From: Apostichopus japonicus
Taxonomy: Eukaryota > Echinodermata > Holothuroidea > Aspidochirotida > Stichopodidae
Length of the DNA: 64,000 nucleotides
NCBI RefSeq assembly: GCF_037975245.1
Contig: NC_092579.1
Coordinates: 12,200,678 to 12,264,677 of the forward strand
Direction: 5' to 3'
The notes beneath the pieces are model-generated. The model made no database searches and was not told where the DNA came from. It worked only from the letters and a program-made list of their open reading frames with translations. Positions 20,992 to 32,100 of the stretch are shown piece after piece. Position 1 is the stretch's first letter. Each line of letters begins with the position of its first letter. The position numbers and the translations under genes were made by a program.

Positions 20992-21445
20992 GATGGCATA
21001 ATCCTATTAGCATTTACATCAATCCACCACAAGTGTTCTCATTCAGAAAAAGCAACAGGAGAACAACTTTCTTGATATGTTATCAATTAGGGTCTGGTGT
21101 TTTCTTGGCAGGGATGTTAAGGAGCATGAAAGAGAGTACAAGTGATACAAAAATTTGGTCAGTTGAGGTAAGTTTAGACCAATTTAGGCCTCCCTGGAGC
21201 AGCATACAAAACTTGATTTCTGCTGAGTAAGGAGGTTTGTTTACAAGTGAGGAAAACTTCAGTCTCTCATAGTAAACAAGCAATCTGCATGGTTATGATA
21301 TAGAAAATTGAGGGTGCTATGAATGGCCAACTTGTCAGCTATCCAGTTATTGGTTGCATTAAGCTTGTGAGAGCTAAATAGATTAAGGGATCACATTACT
21401 TTTTGATTTAGTGTATATTGGGGCATTTAATAGGTGTATACTACC
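20992..21445. mobile_element. TTAA MITE copy 3 (diverged)
   Basis: TTAA at 20988-20991 precedes GATGGCATAATCC. The reverse complement of the right end reads GGTAGTATACACCTATTAAA. The body is colinear with copies 1 and 2 but visibly more diverged. It lies about 0.8 kb upstream of the transposase start, and its left flank is shared with copy 4, which also lies upstream of a transposase N-terminus. Confidence 0.65.
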
Positions 21446-22432
21446 ACAGACCCTTTTATCATGCCGACTAGTATTCAGCAATTGGTTGAGCAATATTGTG
21501 TGTCTATGTGTAGGACATTTTATTTGACCACATAAGAATCATAAACATTTTCAGAAGTCAAACACCTGTTAACAAACAATTTACTAACTTGTTAGTACAG
21601 TACTTTTATTTTACCATCATTTGGTCAGCATAGAATGCCATTAGTTGAATCACAGAAACTATATTTGATAAGTTGAAACTATGAACAATCACAGTGTGTT
21701 TTGTTTGTTTTCTATCAAAATAGGAATTAATGGCCAAAGATGTTCAAAATTCCAAGGCTGCTACTAGTGCTTGAGGGAAGACTAAAAGCAGAAAGAATGC
21801 CTGATGACAGAGAAAGTAGACATATTATACAGACACTGTGTTACTACATGGTAGGATATACATGGCTAAAATAGGTAAACAGTTTAATACTGTAAACTCA
21901 CACTATATCATTGCCAATCAGCTCTAATAATCACGAGGAGGGATTTAATGCTTCAACGTTACGCTGGATTAACTATCTCAAGACCCGACTTGTATTCGAC
22001 AGATACTAATAGTGGGCCCAACTTACAATAAAGTGAGCCTAACAAGTAACTTTGAAACACTTCTTAAGTTCAGGCTCAACCTTGAAACTAATTTTTCCCG
22101 ATGACCTTCAAAACTTGTTTTGCGACAAGCTCTGCTAACCTTTCAACCAGAGACAAAAAAAATCATATTTGCTAACGCTGGAAATGATGCTGATTTAATA
22201 CTTGCGCGCAGATTCCTCAACATCATGTGTATTTACTGCGTTACTAGCGGGGCCCTATGTGGGTGAAAGTGACTTGTATGTGCTTCCTCATGCACTGCTG
22301 ACAGCTAGCCGCCCGGTTCATACATTTGTATACTCCCACCTACGAAAACCAGTGTCTAATATTTATAATATATATATGTTTATGAGCTTGCCGAACGTTA
22401 CAACATCATACAGAAAGCCATGCCGGACAAAA
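21446..22432. other. No gene recognised
   Basis: About 1 kb of AT-rich sequence. One plus-strand ORF (22202-22531) runs into the tandem duplication below and shows no motif. Confidence 0.4.
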
Positions 22433-22698
22433 TTATATTTAATGATTATAGTAACATATACATTAGTTACTATTTATAAATATATGATATGCAAATATGT
22501 CATGCATAACCTATATACACGAGGTGTATGAGTAATCTGAATATAATACGGCATTACTTGTATATATATATATTATATTTAATGATTATAGTAACATATA
22601 CATTAGTTACTATTTATAAATATATGATATGCAAATATGTCATGCATAACCTATATACACGAGGTGTATGAGTAATCTGACTATAATACGGCATTACT

Positions 22699-22712
<14 letters not shown>
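22433..22712 (+). repeat. 140-bp tandem duplication
   Basis: The segment starting TTATATTTAATGATTATAG at 22433 is repeated at 22573 with a 140-bp period. I see one base difference (GAATATAATA versus GACTATAATA). It abuts the long TA tract beside the Penelope-like element. Confidence 0.9.
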
Positions 22713-22734
<22 letters not shown>

Positions 22735-22763
22735 TATGTATATATATATATATACTGTATATA

Positions 22764-22809
<46 letters not shown>

Positions 22810-22832
22810 TATAGATATATATATATATTGTA
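22700..22832. repeat. (TA)n tract
   Basis: Imperfect TA dinucleotide run, interrupted by TTTTTATG and ACTGTATATACTGTG. It borders one end of the Penelope-like element; these elements are often found beside such tracts. Confidence 0.9.
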
Positions 22833-22982
22833 ATAAACGTTAACTATTTCGAGTCCATTGCTGCTCGGAGTTCAGCGATCGTCAGGCCTACTGATCTGTA
22901 ATAAAGTATGGGTTGCTATTCCACGAACTACCATTTGGGTTTGACATGGCTGGGTGGTTTCCTTTTGTGTCTGTTGCCATGT

Positions 22983-23441
22983 CTACAGGTAGAGATGAGC
23001 TCGCTTCTCTAGTTGAGCGTGTTGCCTTTGAGGGTGGTAATTTGGAGCTTTTCTTTGCAAAGATTGCATAGACCAGACTGCCGCTTGTGCGTTTGGACTG
23101 TGACACAATTTCCCAGTGTATTGAATATTCAGCTTTTTGCTCCTTGAGTTGCCAGATGTGTTTAGAGAGTTCCGTTTCTTTCTTATATCGGTCATGTTGG
23201 AATGATTTGGTGTGGTGTTGTATCTCTTCTTAAATTCACTGCTCGCGAGGCCTATGTATGATGCGTTGTTGGTTCCTGACGTGACGGTGGCTTTGTAAAT
23301 GACGTCATTAACCAAGCAGTTGCCGCGAAGTGGGCAACTGTCTACTTCTCGGCAGTTGCATGTCTTTTCCTGGGGGGGTTGGCTCGTTTCTTTCATGACC
23401 TTTGAGTTGTGTGACTTGATGATCTGTTGCATGTTTCTCAT
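22983..23441 (-). pseudogene. Penelope-like GIY-YIG endonuclease region
   Basis: After the linker CNCREVDSCPLRGNCLVNDV, a cysteine-rich segment typical of this family, the frame reads VIYKATVTSGTNNASYIGLA. That is the GIY-YIG start in its Penelope variant, followed by FKKRYN (the conserved Arg). Downstream, a frameshift moves the end of the domain into the frame at 22888-23106. The enzyme would nick DNA to prime reverse transcription. Confidence 0.85.
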
Positions 23442-23453
23442 ACAGCTGTAACT

Positions 23454-24400
23454 TTATTTTGACTGTTGATCTGTTGAAGATTTGTGTAGCTTGTTGGTCT
23501 GTAGGAATTGCTTGTCGATGAGTTTTAGGAAGTCCGCCGCAAAGTTGGTTTTTACGATTTTGCTGTATGTGGGGTTGTACCATGTGATTTTTCTTGACCT
23601 GCGTTTCTTGTTCTGTTTGGTGTTTTTGTTTTCCTTGTTTTGGTATTTGATAGTATAGTTGTATCCAGCTGACCGGAGGGCATGATTGTAGGTGGGTGCT
23701 GCTTTCTTGAATGTGTCCTGGTTAGATGATAGACCAGAGACTGTTCTTTCGATGGCTGGCGGTATGTTCTTTATTATTGCGGGCGGGTGGTTCGAGTGTT
23801 GGCTTATGTAGATTGGTTCGTTGTTTGGTTTTCTGTAGGGCTGGTACTCGCTGGTATTCATGTTCAAAGTGACGTCAAGGAAGTTGACTGTTTTCAAGTT
23901 CGTTTGGACAGTGATTTTTAGTCCACATGTATGAATGATCTTGATTAGGGCTTTTCGTATTCTGTCTGCTTTGCTGCCTGAGCATGACCTCATTACTGGT
24001 AGCCCATCGTCCCTGTATAGTCCCAAACCAGTGATATCAGGGTTTTTCTCCAGTTGGTTCAATAGTCCCACCAATTTACAAACTTCCGCTTTGTCAAATG
24101 CACCCATTGAGACGTGGAATTGGTTACCCGTGTCTCTCTTCTCTTTTGCCCTTGTGATCGTGAAGGAGAGATCGCCTTGCATGCATGATTGTCTTGTATT
24201 CAGTATCACTGATTCTGGTGTATGCTTTGGCCCATGCTAGACATTTGTGTATGAGATCCTTGCTTATTGAAGGGTAAAAATCAACAATATCGAAGACCAG
24301 AAAGGTGAGACTGCTCTTTTCCTGTATATTTTTAATCCATTCCAGTACGCTTGTGGTATGTTTGCATTTATGTGGTCAAGCATGGCCTTGCTCACTCGTC
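23454..24400 (-). pseudogene. Penelope-like reverse transcriptase, core and C-terminal part
   Basis: Near 24260-24300 another frame holds LTFLVFDIVDFYPS (motif A, with the first catalytic Asp). From 24209 the open frame gives QGDLSFTITRAKEK, then GLGLYRDDGLPVM (catalytic YRDD, about residue 64). It continues with VNFLDVTLNMNTSEYQPYRK and the thumb-like region. A break at about 24209-24300 separates the two frames. Confidence 0.88.
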
Positions 24401-24405
24401 CCATT

Positions 24406-24945
24406 TCAGGGTTTTTTTGTGTTTATTAGCCTGCATTTTGTGTTATCTTGAAAAATTTCTTTGTGGTCCTTGATTGTCATGAAAGCCGTTTTGGGTCCAG
24501 TTTTATTTATTCGGTTACCTATTTTTAATTTGTCAGCTAGAATTGTGTATTCATTGTCTATTTCGGTGGCGGTGTTGCGGTCCGCATATTTGTATTTCTG
24601 AGATATGTTTACAGTTAGCAACCCACCATATTTGGCGGGGTCCATCTTGTACATGTTCCTGGTTTTGTCCGCCTCTACGAAGATTTCTTTAGAGGATGTG
24701 ATGTTTTCTATGTCCTTCTTGAGGTTGGACAGGAACTTCTCCGTCACTTCCTTGAACTTAATGTTCTCGACCATTTCCAGCATATCGGACTCGAATGAGA
24801 CCAACTCCGGGATTTGTGGTGGGACGCATCTCGATTTTAGCCCGTATGCATAGTTGGTGGCGGTGTTGTCCTCGTCACGGCTGGTGTCACTCGTTTCCGC
24901 ATCGGTGTCAGTGTCGGCCAGGATAAATAATGCTCTCCATCGCAT
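24406..24945 (-). pseudogene. Penelope-like RT N-terminal region
   Basis: The frame reads VEADKTRNMYKM (about residue 91), then FMTIKDHKEIFQDNTKCRLI (about 155), the N-terminal RT motifs characteristic of Penelope-like elements. The ATG at 24945 is uncertain as a start, since sequence to 25220 in another frame also reads as coding-like (KRLLEMTEKLINGCDG). It ends in a stop just before INPAK-type residues would be expected. Confidence 0.85.
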
Positions 24946-25330
24946 CCGTTTATCAGCTTCTCTGTCATCTCTAGCAGTCTTTTCAAGTATTCTCTAGTTG
25001 ATGGCAAAGGAATGTTCTTGCCCGAGTAGTTCATGTTGTTCCATACTAAGCTGTAAAAGCATGTACTACTATTAGTAAGTAGAGTGCTCAACCGAGGTTC
25101 AGGAGCCAAACTATAAAATATAGCTAAAATACTATCAACGGTGAGAGAGCTCAATACCAAAGTAGAGCATGATATATATATATATATATATATATATTGA
25201 TATATATATATTGTAATAAACATTAAATTATTAAGAGTCCATTGCTAATCAGAGTTTCACTCTTGTACAAGTAGTTGTACAGCAATCGTCAGGCGTACAA
25301 TAAAGTATCGGTCGCTATTCCACGAACTAC

Positions 25331-25333
<3 letters not shown>

Positions 25334-25421
<88 letters not shown>

Positions 25422-25450
25422 AATAGCGACCCATACTTTATTACAAATCA
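25334..25450. repeat. (TA)n tract ending in an inverted Penelope terminal fragment
   Basis: About 85 bases of pure TA are followed at 25418-25450 by AGAATAGCGACCCATACTTT, the reverse complement of the terminal segment seen at both ends of the Penelope-like element. A second, oppositely oriented Penelope fragment therefore begins here. Confidence 0.75.
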
Positions 25451-26510
25451 TATATTTTTGTCAAGTTTAGAGGATAAATCTGTTCTTCGTCTGGACAAAC
25501 ATCATATTTCTTTACGCAGGTAGGCGTAGTCCCTCCATATATGATGGGCTGTAATTGTTGTACTCCCCAATCCTTATTCCTGTGAGTCCTGTCACTGTAC
25601 CCATCCCAAATCCCTACCTTTCTCACCCCTCTGGAATCCATTTAACATTCAACTGTTAGACCACACTGCTACTACTGTAGTTGAACATTACGGTGGAGTA
25701 ATTGCACACAAGAATAATCAAAACAGAATATTTTGGAAAACAAAAGTCGATAATAAGTAGTTTATAATATAAACAGTATCAGTAAATGGAGCAACAATAA
25801 GCTGTAACAGAAACCAACAGGGTAGGATGCAGAGATATTTATATATTGAAAGCTTTTATTTAATGCAGTTTGGTGCCTTGAATCAGCAATTGCAGTTTTT
25901 ACCTAAGTACCCAGTTTATTTATGTACTCTCATTAAGAATCCGGAGGGGCACAGCCACTATTTCGACGGAGAGAATTAGAAATTGTCTGTGATTTTCATT
26001 GAGATAGCAGGGGCACTACGGCAACTTTGTAGTTTTAGTAGGAAAACAAGGCTATTTACATACACTTGTGAAAAGGCACCAAGGGGCATGGTTTCCAGAG
26101 TGAGAAAAAACATGTAGAATAGACAGAATTTTAAGAGCAACTTTTTTTTCAGTGGTTTTTTGAAGACTCTACATCAAAACCTTAACATTTCCTGCAGCTG
26201 CTCAATATTTACTGGCTCTTGGCACAAATTTTGCTAGAGTTTTGGACAATCTTAAAGCCCTGACTTAGATGATTAAGTTGTAGGATGATCAAGAGGGCAC
26301 CTAAGGCATTGAAAGCGTTAAAAGGCATACCGCAGTTGTTGCTATCAGTGATGGATGATTTTTAAGCTCATTACCGCAAGAGGTATTTTGCCATCCACCT
26401 GCTTCCTGACGTACATATTTTTACGTTCATTGAGTGTGTTTTGTTTGTTCTTCTTGTTTCCTCTGTCTGTCTACATTGTTGGTTCTCTTTTCTTTCATCT
26501 TCCGCTGCAG
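25451..26510. other. No gene recognised; part may be Penelope remnant
   Basis: 25451-25640 probably continues the inverted Penelope fragment. 25640-26510 shows no coding motif and may be intron or 5' flank of the gene to the right. Confidence 0.35.
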
Positions 26511-26642
26511 TTTATTCTCCCCACAAAAAGTGGCTATAGAAAATTTAGGAGGTACGGCTCAGTCCAAGTACAAGCATGGCTCATCTCTGAACACGGAGTC
26601 CAGTGGTAGCGATAGTTACAGGGACATTTTAACCAGTCATAA
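26511..26642 (+). CDS. Candidate host exon, serine-rich
   Basis: An acceptor-like pyrimidine tract ends in GCTGCAG at 26510, and a strong donor GTAAGT starts at 26643. Between them one frame is open and reads SPQKVAIENLGGTAQSKYKH followed by SSLNTESSGSDSYRDILTSH. The composition is typical of a low-structure, phosphorylatable region. It does not join in frame directly to the exon at 28994 (the junction would create TGA), so a further exon lies between or the two belong to different transcripts. Function unknown. Confidence 0.45.
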
Positions 26643-28480
26643 GTAAGTTTCACTCTCTAAACATGTTTTATTTTAAGCAAGGTTTTGTCAGCTGGCAACA
26701 TTATCTATGTTTTATTCTTTTGTAAAACAATTCAAAAATAAGAAACTGACTGGGAAAAGTAAATGCAATGTATTGAGACAAGTTATTGGATAATCCCAAA
26801 CTGAATGTTTACTTACCATAAATGTAACTTGTTGAAAGGTAACGCTGTGTCTTGGTAACGACATTTTAAACTATCTCAAGTTGTTAAGGATTGGGAAGGT
26901 TAATAGAACTCGATTTGGGGTGGGGGTGAGTGGAGGAGGGGTGGGCGGCTAAAATTAGCTGCTTAAACGATATGATTTTTCAATTTACAATATAAACAGT
27001 TGACTGTACTGAAAACTGCACAGTGCATTTTAAAGTAGACCACTATCTATTTCTTGCTGTAAAGCAGAACTGTTTGTGACCTTGTGTTGAGTTTGTTTTG
27101 ATCTCATCTCCCTTCATGTACAGTTAATGAATAGGGAGATGAGATATTGTACTTCACCCCACATCAAAAATGTGAGTGTGCATGTGTATGTCTGTGTGCG
27201 TGAGTGAGTGAGCAAAACTAAGTATGTCGCAAACTCCTCCTAGACCCCAAGTCCTGTCGAGTTCAAGCTTGGTGGGTGGGTGCCTGACCATGTTAACTCA
27301 TGCCTGCTTGATTGATGACGTCAAAGAGGTCGAAGGTCAAGAAATCTAAAAATTAGTTTTTAGCCATTTTCTGCATGCCAACTTGTTGGACAAAGGCATT
27401 AAACCACATTATATGTAGAGAATGAAGAGATAAAGTTTAAAACAAGACAGATTTAGCTGTTAAGGCTCGTAGTTAACAGGTCAATTGAGTTAAAGTTATA
27501 ATTGGTCTAAATTGTGCAAAAGAGTGTGTCCTAGACTGTTAGTCTGATCAGGTTCAAACTTGGTGGGTATGTACTGTAAACTTGATCTTTGGTGATTGTC
27601 TAAATGTCATAGGTGAAAGGTCAAATACCTAGAAAGTGTATCCATTTTCTGCTGTCAGCATGTTGGAAAAAGTCATTAAACCACAAATATGTTGACTATA
27701 ATGAGACAAATTTTAAATTAGAACCTATGCAGCTGTTTAGGGTCAAGGTCATGTTCATTGTAGATCCATGCCATCATAAAAGAGAAGAGTACCATAGATT
27801 GCCATCTTGTCTTATGTTTTAATAGTAATAGATGCTAAGATCCCATAACAAGGGAGTTTATTAGGCAAGTTTCAGGTGAGATATGATTGATAAAGATGGC
27901 TACCTTCAAGGTATGCAAAGAATTAAGATGACTAATGAAGAAATCCATGGCAGAATGAAGGTGAGATGACAAAACTATTAATTAATGGATCATTCAACTG
28001 TCAATTTGAGTATAGTTTCATTAGTTTAATGTACGTTTAATTGCTTTGTTCAAGGGCTGTCCTAACATGTTAGTGTTTAATATCATGAGATGCAAGGTTA
28101 AATTGTGACTAACATGCAACATCATGTAACATGTTGAAAATTTCAAGTTTCATTGCTTACACTACATTTCGTTTTAATAGAATGTTGAGTGAAACTACCC
28201 ACTGCTGTAGGGGATGAAACATTTGGTGTTTAATCCACAAGCTCCAGCTCATTCCTTGGGGCTTAAATTTCAACTCCTACCCAGATCCCAACGAAGAGAG
28301 CAAGTGACGTCTGCTCTGCAATGCGACAATAGCATAAGAGACGGTGGTATTAACAGACCTTATGGGGAAAAGTTAACACGTCATTTAATGAAAGTGAAAA
28401 TATCCCCATCTTGGTGGGGTGGAATTCATTTCCCCTGTGGGTTGTATAACAAAAGAGAAATCTGTTAAAGCAACGATGAT
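26643..28480. other. Putative intron with a diverged tandem repeat
   Basis: About 1.8 kb without clear exons. At about 27238-27780 two diverged copies of a roughly 285-bp unit are visible (AAGCTTGGTGGGT / AAACTTGGTGGGT; GGCATTAAACCACA / GTCATTAAACCACA). The ORF at 28214-28468 shows no recognisable motif. Confidence 0.4.
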
Positions 28481-28481
28481 T

Positions 28482-28985
28482 ATTAATGCATCTTTGCGTG
28501 ATTGATTACTAATCCATCTTTGCGTGATTGATTATTAATCCATATTTGCATGATTGATTTTTATACAAATATTGAATGGTTATGATTGCAATAGTGCAAA
28601 TATTTCATGAGTTGAAAGATGGAATGTTCCATTCAACGGGGCACAGCAGAGTTGAATGGAACATATTACATCTTTCAACGAATGAAATATTTGCACTATT
28701 GCACGAATGGAAACCATTCATTATTTTTATTATACAACATATTATATTAAGATGGGTAAAATGCACTCATGCAACCGATTGTTTTGAACAGACAGGTTTC
28801 TCTGCTCTCTTACCATTGAAAAAGTGCTATCAAAAAAGTATAACTCATGGTTCTATTTCATAGAGTGGAATAGAGCGGATTTTGCATGCAATCAACGAGC
28901 AATTGACCAATCAAATGACCAGACTACAATATGGTGTTGTATAATAATCCATATTTGCATGATTGATTATTAATCCATCTTCTTT
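28482..28985. repeat. Foldback element inside a short minisatellite
   Basis: Three units of ATTAATCCATCTTTGCGTGA type (about 26 bp) at 28482-28562 are followed by a large hairpin at about 28573-28735. Its arms include GCAAATATTTCAT / ATGAAATATTTGC and GTTGAATGGAAC / GTTCCATTCAAC. A further minisatellite unit, AATCCATATTTGCATGATTG, follows at about 28950. The hairpin element appears to have inserted into the minisatellite. Confidence 0.7.
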
Positions 28986-28993
28986 CTGCTTAG

Positions 28994-29114
28994 ACGTTGA
29001 AGGACAGCGTAGTAAAATCAGAGGATTCCGTGAAGAGACTGTTAGCAGAGATCAAGATGCTAGGTCAAAGGGTCGGTCAATCCCATAAAGCCGTACAGAA
29101 GGAGGAAGAGCCAG
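28994..29114 (+). CDS. Candidate host exon, coiled-coil-like
   Basis: The acceptor is TTTCTGCTTAG ending at 28993 and the donor is GTACAT at 29115. The 121-nt exon reads TLKDSVVKSEDSVKRLLAEI followed by KMLGQRVGQSHKAVQKEEEP, with charged heptad-like spacing that suggests a coiled coil. It ends in phase 1 (a single G), and the exon at 33312 starts with AA, restoring a Glu codon. That match of phase, with good splice signals on both sides, is the main support. The other two frames contain stops. I do not recognise the protein. Confidence 0.6.
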
Positions 29115-32100
29115 GTACATTTTCAAGTTTCTTCCTTTTGGGTTTGGTACGTTGAGAGTACAAGATGGATATGATGCTCGCATTGTATAAAATTATTGGT
29201 AGCAGTATTCTGGAGACAATGGGTTGTAGGACTATTGTTTGCGAGCGGGTCACAGATATGGTCATGTGCGAAGAAAGTTGGAATGAATTTCAAAACTAAC
29301 CAATGAGTCTGTCTTGCGTACAAAGATTTACTTCGCTGCTAAATAAACCCGAGCGCGTTTAGCAGGAGTGTCAAGCATAAATCAGGGACGTTTAAATTTG
29401 GTTAAAATGTTCTATTTATGGTAGTTCACAAGCGAGAATGTTACCTAACTTATATGGAATTGATGCCAAGTTTTTGTATTGAATGAGTGCAGTTGTTAAA
29501 TTTTTTGTCCCTGCCATCCCCACCCCACCCCCAGAAAGAAGTATCCCTAACCGTGATGGAATATCACTTAGTAATATTCAGTCTTACCGAAGGCGATGGA
29601 GTCCAACAGAGTTGAGGAGAGTGGAATTTTCCAAAGGTTAAAGTGTCACTGTTCCCCTGACCAACACGGGAATGATGCTAACTTTGTTAATTAAGGCGAG
29701 GATAACAACTAGGTACTTGACTCCATAAAGAACTGGGACATGTGGGTGTGTAGAACAGAAAAATATAGTGATACAATTACTGACTGAAACACCCGTTCCT
29801 ATAGAACTCGTACATGTGAGTGTTTAGAACAGAAAAATATAATGATACAATTACCGACTGAAACACCCCTTCATGAAATTACACCCTTCATATAAATTAC
29901 AAATGAATACTAGAATTATAGCATTAAGAATTTCTAGAAATTAATTCTAGAAATCTCTTTTCACGTCTTCAAATGACAATTTCAATCCAAAAGTTCGGTA
30001 AGCTTCAGGTCGCTGTCACTGTTTCACCAACTCCCGTCTTTTGGGCCACTTTCTCTTTAGGCCAGCACCCCTTGTCTCTCTTGCTCCGCTGATGATTGTC
30101 GAGAACTGCAGGGTACAAAATACGTTAACTAGTATTTTGTCTAAATACATGCTCTGGAATTATCCCGAGGGTATTTGTAAGACGAACCCTAACCACAGTG
30201 AATCTTCCTGCAGATGTGAATTTCCCTTTGGGATATTGAAAACGCATAACACATAATAACATAAATAATTACATAAACCCACCACCTAGTCCTAAATAAT
30301 CACAAGGCTCCCAATTCTATAATGCCCCCACTAACTGCTCCAATACAACACTTACTATATGCATACTATCTCTACCCCTAGGGCAGCTTCAATGGCCAGG
30401 ATTATTCTAGAACATAATCTATGTATCTAAAATATCATGCCATACCCTAAGACACAATTCTCCTCTCTAAAGTGACCCTGATTGCATTATCTTGTAACAC
30501 ATATTACTAAGTATTATTGACATATCTCCTAGGCTAGAGCCAAAGTTACCTAGGTCAGGATACAAACCTCCACAATAACAGTGACACTTCAATAAGCAAT
30601 GAATAGAATAAATAATTCTAATACCTTGAAACATCATTCCCCACATAACAAGGATAAATAATGTGACTTACTTCACTGGGCTTTGACTTGCTCTCCAGGT
30701 ACAGACTGGCGCCACGATACATCCACACAGAACCGGTTACTGGTCAAATTAACTCAGGTGGTGACAATAAATAATATATGTTTTTTTGCATATAAAATGT
30801 TGGCCTCGCAGGTTAAGCTTCAAGCATCTCAACAAGCCTGAATACAACTTAGTGCCCTCACAGGGTCTTACCACAACAGCAATAATAACCACACACCACG
30901 CCCACAGAGGACACAGCCAGTCTTGTACAACTGTACCTTTCAAACCCTGGGAGTCAAGTGAGGAATATTCTCCAACTCTGAAATGAATGCATACCATGTA
31001 CTGCTCAAAACAATACATAACACAAAACAAGACACAAACAAGACAAATATGCAGGACACAAAGGGATAAAGCTACTACCTTCAAGGCAGGTTCAATCTAG
31101 CTTGCGCCATTCAGAGTCACTCAAGTGATACATAAGGCAATACAATAGGGACTTGTATCTGCTGTGACATAAAGAATACATCAAGTTTATTTACTCCGTC
31201 CTCAGATTTAGTGTAAAGTATTTTTTTGGGGTGAATTTTGTAAGGATAACAAGTTCGTTCCTTTTTTCCTAGAACTGAATAAGTATTCACGCAAAGCAAA
31301 TTGCTCTTTTTACCCATCATCAAAGTAGCTGTGCAGTTACTAGTGTATTGGAAACAATATTATACCTGCCATAAGTTTTGCCATATGCTACTGTGCATTA
31401 TTTTTTGGGGGAGGGGGGGGTTTCCCTTAAATTGTATGTGCATTGTGTCACGTTTGTTTTGACAAATAAGGCTTTGTTCTGTGCAGTGATAATCTTTTCC
31501 TATAATCCCAGAGATATAAATATAAATATATTTAGAGGAAAATCTTGAAAATGGTTGTAACAAAATTGAAGCCGGGTCAGGCCAGATCTTTCTGGAAACC
31601 CTGCACGTAATGAGACTAGGAGAGAATTGGTCTGGGAGGAATGGGAGAGGGGGGGGTGTGGGTTTTAGTGGAATATTTAGGAACATTGCAGTTATTGTGT
31701 GTTGTTCTCCATCTCAATTAAAGACCTGTTATTTATGTGTAAATTAACACCTAGTTACTTAGTATTTTGCTGTTTGGATGCAGCCAGGGGTGGGACCTAG
31801 ATTCCTCATCTCTTAGATTTTGTCTGTAACCCCACCAAAACACATATCCAGTACCACTAAACCCACTCCGAACTCTGTTGCTCCATTTACCCGAGCGAAT
31901 CTTGCTATGAAATTGACTGACTTGCTACACAAGTGCAAAGATACTGGGCATTTTTTTTCCATTAATAGAAACTCTGGTGTTATCATCAATATAATGATAA
32001 ACAAAATGGAGAAACTTTCAGCACATGTATTCAAAATAGTAAACACTTACTTATTGCCTCCACTCCACCCTCCAGTTTAATATTCTGGCTTTGCTTTCTT

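Larger units (their letters stand above)
22833..25345 (-). mobile_element. Penelope-like element with GIY-YIG endonuclease
   Basis: Minus-strand coding runs from about 25200 to 22888, with RT first and endonuclease last, the Penelope order. Both ends carry a related terminal segment in the same orientation (22833-22935 and about 25205-25345) containing GTAATAAAC...GAGTCCATTGCT and GCTATTCCACGAACTACCAT. This matches the partial tandem arrangement, or pseudo-LTR, known for Penelope-like elements. (TA)n tracts flank both sides. Frameshifts show the copy is dead or needs correction at two or three points. Confidence 0.88.

Noticed and set aside
26511-29114. Direct splice of exon 26511-26642 to exon 28994-29114
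   Set aside because: The phases do not agree: the junction creates AAA CGT TGA.
30749-31084. Cys-rich membrane protein on the minus strand
   Set aside because: Intronic position, no motif, composition as expected by chance.
31817-32080. Exon between 29114 and 33312
   Set aside because: In the phase required it hits TAA after about 14 codons; the open frame cannot be joined to either neighbour.
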